From: Anaerolineae bacterium
GTDB lineage: Bacteria; Chloroflexota; Anaerolineae; 4572-78; J111
Length of the DNA stretch: 64,000 bases
Assembly (NCBI GenBank): GCA_023382535.1
Contig: JAHDWA010000012.1
Coordinates: 124,001-188,000 of the forward strand
Direction: 5' to 3'
Numbering within the stretch: position 1 is the first letter of the stretch; each line of letters begins with the position of its first letter. Positions 15,176 to 24,880 of the stretch are shown one piece after another. Below the pieces are notes generated by a model that saw only the letters and a list, made by a program, of their open reading frames with translations, made no database searches and was not told the DNA's origin. Made by a program: the position numbers and the translations under genes.

Positions 15176-16911
15176 TTAGCAGTCTCCTCCTTATCAACCG
15201 GCCTCTCCGGTTCTCCGGCACGCAAGGTGCGAATCTCATCGGCCTTCGTATGCCACCGCTTTTCGAGTGCTGACTGTTCTCGTTGCAGGAGATTTAATTC
15301 GGCCCGCCGGGCCTCCAGCTCGCGTTGAATAGCGATGGCCCGGGCCTGGGCTTCGGCCTCGGCCAGTTCCAACTCACGCTGCTTGCGCTGCAGGTCCACT
15401 TGAGTACGTTCCTGCTGCTGCTTGACTTCGGCTTCTCTTTCCCAGCGCAGGGTACCCATCAGCACATCCCCGCCGGCGGTATAGACATCGGCCAGAGCAA
15501 TGCCCTGATGGCTGAGGATGAGTTCGCGCACCTGATTGGAATGGGCCGTGCCGCGGGCCTTGATAATGCTGAGGGCGCGGTTGCGTTCTCCCCCCTGTAC
15601 AGCATAGGAGAGGTGAATCCAGGTGTCGGCCACCGTCGAGATCTTTAACGGGGTAGATTCCGGTTGGGCGATATCATCGTCGAGCAAACTGGTACAGACC
15701 AGGGTAATGCCCTGCGATTTGGTCAGATAGAGCAGGCGCTGCGCCACCCCCAGGGCAGGGACACTTCCCCCGGCCTTTAACATGGCCGACAGCGGATCAA
15801 TGACGATGCCCTTGGGCTGGAACGCCTCGATCAACGCCTTTAACCGGATTAAATGCTCTTCCGCACTCCGGGCCTCGGTCCGGGCCGAATACATGTGGAG
15901 CAGTCCTGAAACCAGGTGCGGCTCAAGCCGGATATTTACCGAGGCCAGGTTACGGACAATTTCACTGGATACTTCATCAAAGCTAACATGGAGGGTCCGC
16001 TCACCCTGACCGCAGGAAGCTTCGGCAAAAATGCCACCGAGGGTAGATTTGGCGGTGCCAGGAGCACCGGTGATAAGCACACTGCTGCCGCGGTAATACC
16101 CGCCGCCCAACATGGTATCCAGGAGAGGTACACCACTGGTCACTCTGTCTGTAGTGACCGGATAATCCAGCTCGGCTACCCCAAAACTGGCCACCTCTAT
16201 CCCGGCGGGACCAATGACCATGGGAAACTCATTCTCGGCAAAGGTTGAACCTCGGTATTTCGCTACCCGCATTTCTCGCAGCGAAACCCGGTCTATCAGG
16301 CGATGGCCGAGTAAAATCAGGCAGTCAGCGGTGTACTGCATAAAACCATAGCGCTGAGATTCCAGCGGCTGATCCACATGGCCCTTGCTGGTGATGAGGC
16401 CGGTCAGACCGCTTTGAGTCAGCCAGGCGTGCAGGCGATAAAGTTCGGTTCGTTCGGATTGGGGATGCTCCAGCAGCGACAGCAATACATCTACCGAGTC
16501 AAATACAATCCGCTTGGCCCCCAGTTCATTCGCTTTGGCCGTCAGTCCAGCCAGCAGCCCGGACAGATCAAACTCTCCGGTGGTAACCATATCGGGCGAG
16601 GGCCGGGCATCCAAAAAGAAAAGCTTCTCCTTTTCCAGAGCCGGTAAATCCCAGCCAAAGGAAGCCGCGTTGGTAATAATCTGCCGCGAGTTTTCCTCAA
16701 AAGCGACAAATATGCCCGGCTCGGCCCAGAAGCGCGCCCCGTTGACCAGCGTCTGCAGAGCAAAGATGGTTTTGCCGCTGCCCGGCCCACCCACAACGAG
16801 CGTGGCCCGATGGCGTGGCAGCCCGCCAGCGGTAATCTCGTCAAAGCCGGTGATGCCGGTAGGCATCTTTTCTAAGGGCTTGTTTCCAGCACGATTAGTT
16901 TGATGGCTCAT
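15172..16911 (-). CDS. kaiC: KaiC-family double-RecA ATPase/autokinase with coiled-coil tail
   Basis: A 579-residue KaiC. The CI domain has Walker A GGPGSGKT (41-48) and a paired glutamate E72-E73; the CII domain has GAPGTAKS (282-289). T420, S425 and T426 in the stretch TPLKISTVADT align with the T426, S431, T432 phospho-switch of Synechococcus KaiC, so autophosphorylation is plausible. The cyanobacterial C-terminal A-loop and KaiA-binding tail is replaced by about 75 residues of charged coiled coil (about 490-565). No kaiA is nearby, consistent with KaiA-independent KaiBC timers outside cyanobacteria. Lead gene of the operon; a TATAAT lies upstream. Confidence 0.92.
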   Translation of the reverse strand: MSHQTNRAGNKPLEKMPTGITGFDEITAGGLPRHRATLVVGGPGSGKTIFALQTLVNGARFWAEPGIFVAFEENSRQIITNAASFGWDLPALEKEKLFFLDARPSPDMVTTGEFDLSGLLAGLTAKANELGAKRIVFDSVDVLLSLLEHPQSERTELYRLHAWLTQSGLTGLITSKGHVDQPLESQRYGFMQYTADCLILLGHRLIDRVSLREMRVAKYRGSTFAENEFPMVIGPAGIEVASFGVAELDYPVTTDRVTSGVPLLDTMLGGGYYRGSSVLITGAPGTAKSTLGGIFAEASCGQGERTLHVSFDEVSSEIVRNLASVNIRLEPHLVSGLLHMYSARTEARSAEEHLIRLKALIEAFQPKGIVIDPLSAMLKAGGSVPALGVAQRLLYLTKSQGITLVCTSLLDDDIAQPESTPLKISTVADTWIHLSYAVQGGERNRALSIIKARGTAHSNQVRELILSHQGIALADVYTAGGDVLMGTLRWEREAEVKQQQERTQVDLQRKQRELELAEAEAQARAIAIQRELEARRAELNLLQREQSALEKRWHTKADEIRTLRAGEPERPVDKEETAK

Positions 16912-16949
16912 GTTTTTTTCTTTTCCGGGGAAAAGCAGTTGGTAAAACT

Positions 16950-16955
16950 ATTATA
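16950..16955 (-). promoter_or_regulatory. Possible -10 box of the kai operon
   Basis: A perfect TATAAT on the minus strand lies 39 bases upstream of the kaiC ATG. No good -35 box is found at 16 to 18 bases, so it may need an activator. The rest of the 265-base gap (16912-17176) holds only weak hairpins, one with arms TGAAAAAG (17102-17109) and CTTTTTCA (17114-17121), and no gene. Confidence 0.4.
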
Positions 16956-17176
16956 CTACAAGATTGTCCTGTTGAGATAGTGAATTTTGGCTCAATTGCC
17001 AATAAAAAACAAGGCCAGTCAGTCGGTTTTTCGACCTGCTGGACTCGTTTCCACGAACTATCCTTAAATTGTATCTGGACCGGACTCTGCTATCCAGGGA
17101 ATGAAAAAGTACTCTTTTTCACTCCCAAAACTGACAAGTTACTAGCGTTGTAATGGAATGGTCCAAAAATCAAACC

Positions 17177-18235
17177 CTATTTGGTTGGGCCAATTCTGAC
17201 CATCAGTTCGGCCAGGCTGTCCTCATAAGGCGGATAAGCGATGCCGACTTCAGTAATAATGGCCGTGATATATTCGGCCGGGGTCACGTCAAAGGCGAAG
17301 TTAGCCACCGGCGTGTCATCAGGCGCAATCGGGCAGTCGCCGATGTGGGTTACTTCGCGTGGGTCGCGTACCTCAATGGGGATCTCATCGCCGGTCTTTA
17401 GGGACATATCAATGGTGCTGGTCGGCGCGGCTACGTAGAAGGGCACACCGTGGGCATGGGCCGCCAGGGCCAGGTTATAGGTGCCAATTTTGTTAGCCGT
17501 ATCGCCGTTCGCCGCCACCCGGTCGCAGCCGACCACACACAGGTCAATTCCCACCGTGCGCATCAAATGCCCCGAAGCGCCATCCACAATGACGGTGTGG
17601 GGGATGTGCAACTGTTTCAGCTCCCATGCCGACAGGCGCGCCCCCTGCAAACGGGGCCGGGTTTCATCCAGATAAGCGTGGACCTGCTTGCCCTCTTCGT
17701 GGGCAATCCGGATGATACCCAGCGCAGTGCCGTAATCAACCGTCGCCAGGCTGCCGGTATTGCAGTGGTGCAGAAACTTGGCCTGGTCGGGCACCAGCGG
17801 CAGCGCGTTGTAGCCAATGGCTTTGTTCGTCTTTATATCTTCCCCGTAGATGGCCTTGGCTTCGGCTATAACCGCCTCGCGGATGGCTGGCACGCTGTCC
17901 AGGGCGGGATCGTCCAACCGTTTCATCACCCGCTCAATCGCCCAAAACAGGTTGACCGCCGTAGGACGAGATTTTCGCAGCACCTCCGCCGCCTCGGCCA
18001 GTTCGGTGCGCAGGGCGGCGGCGTCGGGAGCCTGGGTGTGGTAGGCAGTCAGGGCCAGGCCGTAAGCTGCCGCCGCGCCAATAGCCGGCGCACCCCGCGT
18101 GACCATTTCGTGGATGGCCTGGGCCACCTCCCGGTGATCGGTGTAGTCGAGGTAGCGAGTTTCCTGGGGCAGTAACCGCTGGTCCAGCAGGCGCAGAACG
18201 CCTTCTTTCCATTCAATGCTGTTGAAACTGCTCAT
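17177..18235 (-). CDS. mtnA: S-methyl-5-thioribose-1-phosphate isomerase
   Basis: A 352-residue MtnA enzyme that converts methylthioribose 1-phosphate to the ketose methylthioribulose 1-phosphate. The substrate motif [13 protein letters not shown] is intact, and the two catalytic residues are C158 in [10 protein letters not shown] and D238 in [17 protein letters not shown] precedes the ATG. It is the last gene of the importer operon, 15 bases after an MtnK-type kinase that would supply its 1-phosphate. The family also includes 5-deoxyribose 1-phosphate isomerases, which look very alike, so the substrate could be the deoxy or the methylthio sugar. A second, divergent copy is at 24881-26002. 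Confidence 0.9.
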   Translation of the reverse strand: MSSFNSIEWKEGVLRLLDQRLLPQETRYLDYTDHREVAQAIHEMVTRGAPAIGAAAAYGLALTAYHTQAPDAAALRTELAEAAEVLRKSRPTAVNLFWAIERVMKRLDDPALDSVPAIREAVIAEAKAIYGEDIKTNKAIGYNALPLVPDQAKFLHHCNTGSLATVDYGTALGIIRIAHEEGKQVHAYLDETRPRLQGARLSAWELKQLHIPHTVIVDGASGHLMRTVGIDLCVVGCDRVAANGDTANKIGTYNLALAAHAHGVPFYVAAPTSTIDMSLKTGDEIPIEVRDPREVTHIGDCPIAPDDTPVANFAFDVTPAEYITAIITEVGIAYPPYEDSLAELMVRIGPTK

Positions 18236-18250
18236 CTTAACTCCTGTTAT

Positions 18251-19465
18251 TCAAGGATAACTCGGTTTGGCAGCGGCCACCATCTCGACCAGTTCATCTA
18301 TAGCGGTCACGGTATGGCGCTTCATCAGCCAGGCTTGGGCTACATTAAGGGTCAGACTTTCGGCGGTGGCCCGAATGGAATCGTCGGGAATCGTCCAGAA
18401 ATCGTGGACGTGGGCCATGCCGATGAGCCGGCGCATCATTTCCGCCGCGCCGAACCCGGCGGTATCCTGCAATAGTTGCCGCATGTACTTCCGGCGGAAA
18501 AGCGGCGAAGGCCAGTCGCCGTTGCCTTTGTTTTCCCACAAATTGAGGAATTCGGTTTCAAAAATATGCCAGGTATCGCAGATGAGATCGAGCAGCCAGC
18601 GGCGATAGCCGGCCCGCTCGGCCGGGTCTTGCTCATGGTACTCTTGAGCCGCATAACCCAGGACCAGATTCGACAGGTAAGAGCCAACATCGTGGCCGAT
18701 GGGCCCGAAGAAGCCAAATTCAGGGTCAATCACCTTCGTTTCCTCTTCGTTGAGCATAATCGAACCGGTGTGTAAATCGTTGTGAATGAGGGCCTGGGCA
18801 TGGGCCATGTATGCTTCTTTGAGTATAAAGATTTCGCTGCGCAGTTCGTCGTCGGCGTGGATTTGCGCGACCTGGGGGTCGAGGAATTTGGTCCAGCGGT
18901 TGTTGGGATGATCCAGATAAGGCTCGGTGAAAACCAAATCTTCCTGAACCTTGGCCAGTACCGGGTTGATGAACTGGGCGACCATCGCCTTTTTATCCCC
19001 CGACGACAGGTACAAATCCGAGGTGTAGAAAAGCGTGCGCGCCATAAACAGGCCCAGGTGTTCGGCCACAAGAGGGTAACGTTTTTGCTTCATCAACGCT
19101 TCGCGCATCACCAGGTGGCGGTTCAGGTCCTCGATGACCAGGACATGCTGCTCCGGGTCATACAGGTACACCTGGGGCACCTGGTCGGGACAGTAACGGC
19201 CTTCGACTTCAAGAATGCCGTGTTCAATCCGCTGGCGGTCAACCGGCATCTTAAAATCAGGATAACGCCAGGCGTAGGGCAGCGCCTGCTTGACCAAGAC
19301 CGACTTGCCGGGATCACCCGCGCTGAACACCCGGAACAGCAGGTTAACATTGCCTTCGGCAATCGGCACGCTCTGGAGTGTCTCTTCACTGGCAAAAATA
19401 CTGGTGAGTAAATGGGTTTGGCGAATATAATCAACGACGCTTTGTTCGTTAAACGGTTGAGACAT
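18251..19465 (-). CDS. mtnK: S-methyl-5-thioribose kinase family protein
   Basis: A 404-residue kinase of the choline-kinase-like fold that phosphorylates the C1 hydroxyl of methylthioribose with ATP. The catalytic loop reads HNDLHTGSIML (most MtnK have HGDLHTG) and the metal motif is VIDPEFGFFGPIGHD. The nucleotide region has GNVNLLFRV and KQALPY. AGGAGG precedes the ATG. It sits between the permease and mtnA, forming a kinase-isomerase pair. Its paralog at 23470-24735 is about as long and keeps the same motifs. 5-deoxyribose is an alternative substrate. Confidence 0.88.
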   Translation of the reverse strand: MSQPFNEQSVVDYIRQTHLLTSIFASEETLQSVPIAEGNVNLLFRVFSAGDPGKSVLVKQALPYAWRYPDFKMPVDRQRIEHGILEVEGRYCPDQVPQVYLYDPEQHVLVIEDLNRHLVMREALMKQKRYPLVAEHLGLFMARTLFYTSDLYLSSGDKKAMVAQFINPVLAKVQEDLVFTEPYLDHPNNRWTKFLDPQVAQIHADDELRSEIFILKEAYMAHAQALIHNDLHTGSIMLNEEETKVIDPEFGFFGPIGHDVGSYLSNLVLGYAAQEYHEQDPAERAGYRRWLLDLICDTWHIFETEFLNLWENKGNGDWPSPLFRRKYMRQLLQDTAGFGAAEMMRRLIGMAHVHDFWTIPDDSIRATAESLTLNVAQAWLMKRHTVTAIDELVEMVAAAKPSYP

Positions 19466-19500
19466 AGCAAATCCTCCTGGAACAGGGGAACTTCTTTAGA

Positions 19501-20514
19501 TCAGGCTCGATCTCGTTCGGCTCGGCCGGAGAGCAGGACGTTGATGATGAGCGCCACCAACAAGACCAGGCCGGTGATAAATTCTTTGGCAAAGCTGTCA
19601 ATCTGGGCGATGTTGTCCAGGCCATTGCGCAGCGTGCCGTAGATGAGCAGGCCGAGCACTGTCTGCCAAATGCTCCCGCGCCCGCCCGTAAGCGACGTAC
19701 CGCCCAACACGACCACGGCGATGCCTTCGATCAGGAAGCTCTGAATCACCTGCGGCTGGGCGCTGCCGAGACGGCCCATGTTGATGACGCCAGCCACACC
19801 GGCCATAAAACCGCTGATCGTCAGCGCAGCAATAATGATGAAGGAAGTGTTGACGCCGGCCAACCGTGCTGCGACCGGGCTGGCTCCGGTCATGTAAATG
19901 TAGCGCCCAAAGCGGGTGTAGCGCAAAACCAGGTGTCCAATCAACAGGGCCAGGATGGCAAACATAATCATGAAGCCGGAACGGACGCCGCCAATAGGCG
20001 CGCTGCCCATAAATTTGGCCCAGTTGGAAATCTCAAAAACAGTCTGGCCTTTGCTGGTCCAAACGGTCAAGCCCGAGGCGATGAGCGACATGGCCAGGGT
20101 AGACATAAATGATGGGATGCGCAGTCTAGCGGTCGCCAGGCCATTGGTCAGGCCCAGCAGCGTGGCTACACCCAGGGCGGCCAGCGTGGGCAGCGGTTCA
20201 GGCAGTTCGTAGTTGGTAAACAATTGGCCGGAAATCATGGCGCTCAGCGCGGCCACCGAAGCAATGCTCAGGTCAATCTGTCCGGTTAGCAGCACAATGG
20301 TCATGCCTGTGCCAAACAGGGCCAGGATAGACACCTGGGCCAGGATATTATTGAAGACGGCCAGGCGCATAAACGTGTCTGAAACCAGGGAGAAGACGAC
20401 CATCAGCGCCAACCACGTCCACAGGGGGGCGAGGGTGCGCAGGCGGCGTGACCAGATTTCGCGCGAAGTTTCGGCCCGCTGCCGGGCTAACGTAGGAGAA
20501 GTCTCTGCGGTCAT
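19501..20514 (-). CDS. Sugar-type ABC transporter permease (RbsC family)
   Basis: A 337-residue membrane protein with a 35-residue hydrophilic, charged N-terminal tail, then the usual ribose-permease segments including LTGQIDLSIASVAAL and the late EGIAVVVLGGTSLTGGRGS loop. It is the only permease in this importer, so the channel would be a homodimer. It begins two bases after the ATPase stop codon and is followed by mtnK. The operon composition suggests a pentose such as methylthioribose or 5-deoxyribose as cargo. Confidence 0.9.
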   Translation of the reverse strand: MTAETSPTLARQRAETSREIWSRRLRTLAPLWTWLALMVVFSLVSDTFMRLAVFNNILAQVSILALFGTGMTIVLLTGQIDLSIASVAALSAMISGQLFTNYELPEPLPTLAALGVATLLGLTNGLATARLRIPSFMSTLAMSLIASGLTVWTSKGQTVFEISNWAKFMGSAPIGGVRSGFMIMFAILALLIGHLVLRYTRFGRYIYMTGASPVAARLAGVNTSFIIIAALTISGFMAGVAGVINMGRLGSAQPQVIQSFLIEGIAVVVLGGTSLTGGRGSIWQTVLGLLIYGTLRNGLDNIAQIDSFAKEFITGLVLLVALIINVLLSGRAERDRA

Positions 20515-20516
20515 GG

Positions 20517-22022
20517 TTATAATAGCCTCATCAAATCTTCTTTATTCAGATTTTTATTTTCCAACTGGGCCACAATCCGCCCGCGTGACATCGCTACAAT
20601 CCGGTCGGAGACCGCCAGAACGGTCTCCGGTTCGGAGGAGGCGATTAAGACGGCAAAGCCTTCGTTGCGTAAATTTCGCAAAATGCTCAGGACTTCGTTC
20701 TTGGCGCCAACATCCATGCCGCGCGTGGGTTCGCTGACGATGAAAACCCTGGGCGGGTAGGTCAGCCACCGGGCCAGGGCCACCTTCTGCTGGTTGCCGC
20801 CGCTCAGTTTGCCGGCGGCGTTGAAAGGGTCAGGCGGCTGCACGTTGACCATCTGGATGGCCGGCGTGGCCACGCTCAACTCGGCTGACTGGCGGGGCGC
20901 AAACCGGCCAATTTTGCTCAGGTGGGGCAGGGTCACATTTTTGTAGATAGCCTCGTCCATAAACAGGCTCTTGCGCCGCGCCTCAATCGCATAAGCGACC
21001 CCCTGCTCGATGGCGTACTGGGCTGAATGGTTGCGCGGGAAGACTTTGCCATCTACGGCAATCGTGCCGGAGTCGAAGCGGTACAGGCCAAAAATAGCGC
21101 GCGCCAGTTCAAAATGGCCTGCGCCTACCGCGCCATACAGCCCCACGATCTCACTGCGCCCGACTTCCAGGTTGATCCCGCTGAAGCTATCGGCACTTAA
21201 ATCTTTAACTTCAAGCCGGGCGCGGCTGCTGTCGGCGGTGACGGCCGACGGCAGCGAGGCGCTAATTTCGCGACCCAGAATGAGCGAGATGAGTTGATTC
21301 ATGCTGGTCTGGTCGCGATTCAGCGTGGCTACCTTGCGCCCGTCGCGCAGCACGGTGATGCGGTCGGCCACCCGCATCACTTCTTCCAGAAAGTGGGAGA
21401 TGTAGATGATACTGCGGCCCTGCTGGCGCAGCGTCCCGACCAGCTCAACCAGCCGTTCGACTTCTGCCAGAGCCAGGGCCGACGTAGGCTCGTCCATGAT
21501 GAGGACGCGCGCCCCGGACAGAATAGCCCGCAGGATTTCGACCACCTGCTGAATACCGAGGGGATATTTGCCCAGCGGGGCGCGAACATCGAGGGCGAAG
21601 TCTAGTTTACCCAATTCGGCTTCGGCTACAGCATTCATTTTGCCCCAATCCACCGTCCCCAAAGAGGTGAGCGGCTGCCGTCCCAGAAACATATTTTCGG
21701 CCAGGGAGAGTTCGGGGATAACGCTCAACTCCTGGTGGATCATGCCGATACCGCGAGCCAGAGCGTCGTGGGGCGAATGCAAATGAACCGGCTGCCCGTC
21801 AAGGGTGTACGTGCCCTCGTAGCCAGTATATACACCGGCCAGGATGCGCATCAACGTGCTCTTGCCGGCTCCGTTTTCACCCACGAGCGCGTGTATTTCG
21901 CCCTGGTGCAAATCAAAATCTACGTTATCGAGAGCTTGGAGGGTGCGAAAGCGTTTGGCGATATTTTTTAATTCAAGGATAGGTGTGCTATTCAAATGCG
22001 GCTCTCTCTCTGTAAAAAGCAT
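20517..22022 (-). CDS. Sugar ABC transporter ATP-binding protein, two domains (RbsA type)
   Basis: A 501-residue fusion of two nucleotide-binding domains. The first has Walker [12 protein letters not shown], signature YPLGIQQVVEILRA (degenerate) and Walker [13 protein letters not shown]. The second has a degenerate Walker A in YGAVGAGHFELARAIFG but a good signature [15 protein letters not shown]. This asymmetry is normal for RbsA proteins. The ATG at 22022 has no clear ribosome site; a TTG at 21995 behind a purine-rich AGAGAGAG is an alternative start. Upstream lies a structured repeat (22069-22198) separating it from the binding-protein gene. Confidence 0.92.
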   Translation of the reverse strand: MLFTEREPHLNSTPILELKNIAKRFRTLQALDNVDFDLHQGEIHALVGENGAGKSTLMRILAGVYTGYEGTYTLDGQPVHLHSPHDALARGIGMIHQELSVIPELSLAENMFLGRQPLTSLGTVDWGKMNAVAEAELGKLDFALDVRAPLGKYPLGIQQVVEILRAILSGARVLIMDEPTSALALAEVERLVELVGTLRQQGRSIIYISHFLEEVMRVADRITVLRDGRKVATLNRDQTSMNQLISLILGREISASLPSAVTADSSRARLEVKDLSADSFSGINLEVGRSEIVGLYGAVGAGHFELARAIFGLYRFDSGTIAVDGKVFPRNHSAQYAIEQGVAYAIEARRKSLFMDEAIYKNVTLPHLSKIGRFAPRQSAELSVATPAIQMVNVQPPDPFNAAGKLSGGNQQKVALARWLTYPPRVFIVSEPTRGMDVGAKNEVLSILRNLRNEGFAVLIASSEPETVLAVSDRIVAMSRGRIVAQLENKNLNKEDLMRLL

Positions 22023-22068
22023 TTTGTTTGACTATAGGGACAGCGCAAGCATGACCCCTACTACGCAT

Positions 22069-22198
22069 CCTTCGATACGGCCTTCGGCCTACTCAGGATG
22101 CGATAAAGTCGCACCCTGAGTAGCTTTCAGCCTGTCCTGCCCAATAGGGGGCCTTTGGCTCAGCTTGTCGAAGGGCGAAGCGAAAAGCGTATCGAAGG
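22069..22198. repeat. Intergenic nested palindromic repeat element
   Basis: Outer inverted arms CCTTCGATACG (22069-22079) and CGTATCGAAGG (22188-22198) enclose a small GGCCTTCGGCC palindrome and a strong hairpin made of CTACTCAGG (22089-22097) with CCTGAGTAG (22115-22123), extended inward by TGCGA and TCGCA. The look is that of a dispersed REP-like element. It fills the 194-base gap between the binding-protein stop and the ATPase start, where it could shield the upstream message and reduce read-through. Confidence 0.65.
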
Positions 22199-22216
22199 GT
22201 TGGCTAAGTAGTTACC

Positions 22217-23323
22217 TTAAAAGACAAGTTGTTCCTGGAGCCACTTGAGGCCGGGTGCGGTGCTCTGCCCGTAGCCGCGCAGCTTCCAAGGCGTTTCCGC
22301 CAGCTCAGGGTCGCTGTCCACGTCGGCGAAAATAGCGGGGCCGTCGGCCAAAATAAAGCGTGGAACATCGGCCATCGCTTGCTCCAGGCCAGCCGTGGCG
22401 GCGTAGTAGCCAAGCAATACCGCGCCGCCGTGAATGCGCGGGGCCGAGTTGCGCGCGGTGGCTACCAATTTCCCATCAATCACCCCTTCAATGGCGGGGG
22501 GCATGGCATCTATGCCTCCGATCAAGATTTGATCGCCAAGGCCAGCGTTGTCTACAACCTGTTTGGCCGCCAGGGCCATGTCGTCGTTGTGCAAAAAGCC
22601 CGCTTTTAGATCCGGGTAGCGATTGAGCAGCGTTTCCCAAATAGAGGCCACGCGGCTTACATCCCAGTCAGCCGGCTGGTCGTCTACCACTTCGATGTCG
22701 GGATATTTGGAGACAATATTATAGAAGCCCTGGGCGCGTCCCTGGGCGCCGGTATGTCCCTGCGCACCCCAGGTCATGGCAATCTGGCCCTGACCTTCCA
22801 TGCGGTCAACCAGACGCTGGACCACCGATTCCGACATGTAGACGTTGTCGGGGGCGATAAAGCTAAGAATGCCCATTTCTTCCATTTGCGACATCGGGGC
22901 GATGAGGGTGTCCATATCAATAACCGGCACCCCGGCATCAATGAGCGACTGAACCGGCTCGACCAGTGCATCAATGCTGAACGGCTGGATGGCCACAAAA
23001 TCCCATTGGTCGGCCTGGGTGGCAATCTGGTCAACGGCGGCGCGCTGGAGCGCCGTGTCAAGTTTGCCGTCAAACCAGGTTACTTCGACGCCGAGCCACT
23101 TGCCCCATAACTCAGCAGTCTCCTTTCCCTGCGCGCACCAACTGGCCGCCAGCCCCGCGTTTGACATCGCGCAGCGTAAGGGTTGATCCTGCGCCTGAGC
23201 GCGGCGCACATTCATTAACGACAACACCGTTGGCGCGGCCACGCCGGCTCCGAGCAGAAAGCTGCTCATCATAAATTCGCGGCGGCTCATGCCTTCGCCT
23301 CTACGACGTATAATGTTTGCCAT
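22217..23323 (-). CDS. Sugar ABC transporter substrate-binding protein with Tat signal
   Basis: A 368-residue binding protein of the RbsB fold. The N-terminus has the twin-arginine motif SRREFMMSSFLLGAG followed by a cleavage-like RRAQAQD near residue 45, so it is probably exported folded by Tat. This is unusual for a sugar-binding protein, most of which use Sec. The mature domain has ligand-site features such as FVAIQPFSIDALVEP and FLHNDDMAL. GGAG precedes the ATG. It follows the second MtnK-like gene and precedes the ATPase, so its ligand is likely the sugar phosphorylated by those kinases. Confidence 0.85.
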   Translation of the reverse strand: MANIIRRRGEGMSRREFMMSSFLLGAGVAAPTVLSLMNVRRAQAQDQPLRCAMSNAGLAASWCAQGKETAELWGKWLGVEVTWFDGKLDTALQRAAVDQIATQADQWDFVAIQPFSIDALVEPVQSLIDAGVPVIDMDTLIAPMSQMEEMGILSFIAPDNVYMSESVVQRLVDRMEGQGQIAMTWGAQGHTGAQGRAQGFYNIVSKYPDIEVVDDQPADWDVSRVASIWETLLNRYPDLKAGFLHNDDMALAAKQVVDNAGLGDQILIGGIDAMPPAIEGVIDGKLVATARNSAPRIHGGAVLLGYYAATAGLEQAMADVPRFILADGPAIFADVDSDPELAETPWKLRGYGQSTAPGLKWLQEQLVF

Positions 23324-23469
23324 CTTAGTCTTTCTCCTTTTATAGTTTAGTCTTGATAATTACTGAAGCGTTGCGCTAACCCGCTTGAGCCGGTGGATTA
23401 AGGAATAGACATCACCTCCTTATAAAAATAGTGAATTGTGAATTGTAAATAGTGAATGGTTAATGATTT

Positions 23470-24735
23470 TTATTCATTCACAATTATGTTGGTTTCTTCC
23501 TTAACGATGCCGATTAAATCCTCAATCCTGTTGACCTGGCGGCGTTCCAGCACCCAACGTATCCCAATGCGAATGGCTAAACGTTCGGCCACGGCCCGTT
23601 TTTGGGGGTCGGCAATGCTGGAAATATCCCACACGGTGACAATGCCCATCATCCGCCGCAGAAACTTGGTCCCGCCATGCCCGGCGGTTTCTTGCAGCAG
23701 CCGCAAAAGGTAGCGGCGGCGATACTCGGCGAAGGCTTCGTCGCCGCCGGGGAAATCCCAATACTTGGCAGGGACCAGCTCGCCCTGGTTATTTTCGGCC
23801 CAGGTTTGGTCAAACTTACGGGCAAATTCGTGCCAGATGTCGCGGACCATATCCAGCAGGTAAGCCTGGTAGCTTTCCCGTTCTGCCCGATCCGGGGTGT
23901 GAGCATAGTGGGAGAGGTAATTCAGGATCAGGTTTTGCAAGACCGCTCCCACATCGTAGGCCATTGGCCCGTAAAAGCCAAATTCCGGGTCAATCACCTT
24001 TGTTTCTTCCTGGTTAAGCATGATGGAGCCGGTGTGCAGGTCGCTGTGGATCAGGGCTTCGGCGTGGGTCATGTAAGCTTCTTTCATCTCGGCGATGGCC
24101 AGCTTTAGCGTGGCATTGGCTCGAACCGCTTGTACTTCCCGGTCTACCAGGGGGTTCCATTTGTTTTCCGGCGACTCCACGTAGGGGTTGGTGTAGACAA
24201 AGTCTTCCTGAATTTTGCACAGGTGCGGGTTGATGAACTGTTTTTGCAGTTCTTTCTTTTCCAGGCCGCTCAGGTACAGGTCAGAGGTGTAGAAAAGAGA
24301 GTTGACCAGGAATGTAGTGATATGATCAACAAACTTGGGGAAACGCTGGCGGGCTACCAACGGCTTGCGCATGATTTCATGCCGGCCCAGGTACTCCATA
24401 ACCACCAGCGACATCTCCTCGTCCGCGTCGTAAACAAGCGGAACCAAACCAGGAGCCAGCTCATTGTATTTAAGCAGTGCTTGCGTCTCAAAGCGCATCC
24501 GCTCGCGGGTGAGGGGCCAGGAGTCGCCGGCGACCCGCAGATAGGGCAAAGCCTGCTTGACCACCGCCGCGTGCTGCGAATTATTTTGATCCTCGATAAT
24601 GAAGACCAGGTTTAAATTCCCGTCGCCGACTTCTTTGGCCGAAAGGACAGCCTCTTTCGGGAAGATTTGCTCCATTGACGGGCGATTCTTGACATAGTCA
24701 ATGACACTGTGTATGTCCAGAGGTTGGTAGGCCAT
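23470..24735 (-). CDS. Second MtnK-like sugar kinase
   Basis: A 421-residue paralog of the kinase at 18251-19465. It keeps GNLNLVFII, KQALPYLRV, the catalytic HSDLHTGSIML and VIDPEFGFYGPMAYDVG. Compared with the first copy it has a longer C-terminal part with an insertion near NNQGELVPAKYWDFPGGDEAF. AAGGAGC precedes the ATG. It is paired with the MtnA-like gene directly upstream, mirroring the mtnK-mtnA pair at the other end of the operon. The doubled pair may separate two substrates, for example methylthioribose and 5-deoxyribose; that is inference. Confidence 0.82.
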   Translation of the reverse strand: MAYQPLDIHSVIDYVKNRPSMEQIFPKEAVLSAKEVGDGNLNLVFIIEDQNNSQHAAVVKQALPYLRVAGDSWPLTRERMRFETQALLKYNELAPGLVPLVYDADEEMSLVVMEYLGRHEIMRKPLVARQRFPKFVDHITTFLVNSLFYTSDLYLSGLEKKELQKQFINPHLCKIQEDFVYTNPYVESPENKWNPLVDREVQAVRANATLKLAIAEMKEAYMTHAEALIHSDLHTGSIMLNQEETKVIDPEFGFYGPMAYDVGAVLQNLILNYLSHYAHTPDRAERESYQAYLLDMVRDIWHEFARKFDQTWAENNQGELVPAKYWDFPGGDEAFAEYRRRYLLRLLQETAGHGGTKFLRRMMGIVTVWDISSIADPQKRAVAERLAIRIGIRWVLERRQVNRIEDLIGIVKEETNIIVNE

Positions 24736-24880
24736 AGTAGCTCCTTCGATAGTAGTCAGTCGTCACTAGCCAGCAGTCAGATAAATTTTTCTAAGTGATT
24801 GGGCCAGGATAAAGAGACACTTGCCCTACGGGTTAGGGGAATTTTTTCTCTTTTTAATCCCCCAATCCCGGCGAAACTAT

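Noticed and set aside
24736..24880. A terminator or promoter between the MtnA-like and MtnK-like genes
   Set aside because: The CCCTA/TAGGG stem and A/T-rich stretch are too weak, and no -35/-10 pair stands out; short CAGTC-type repeats only.
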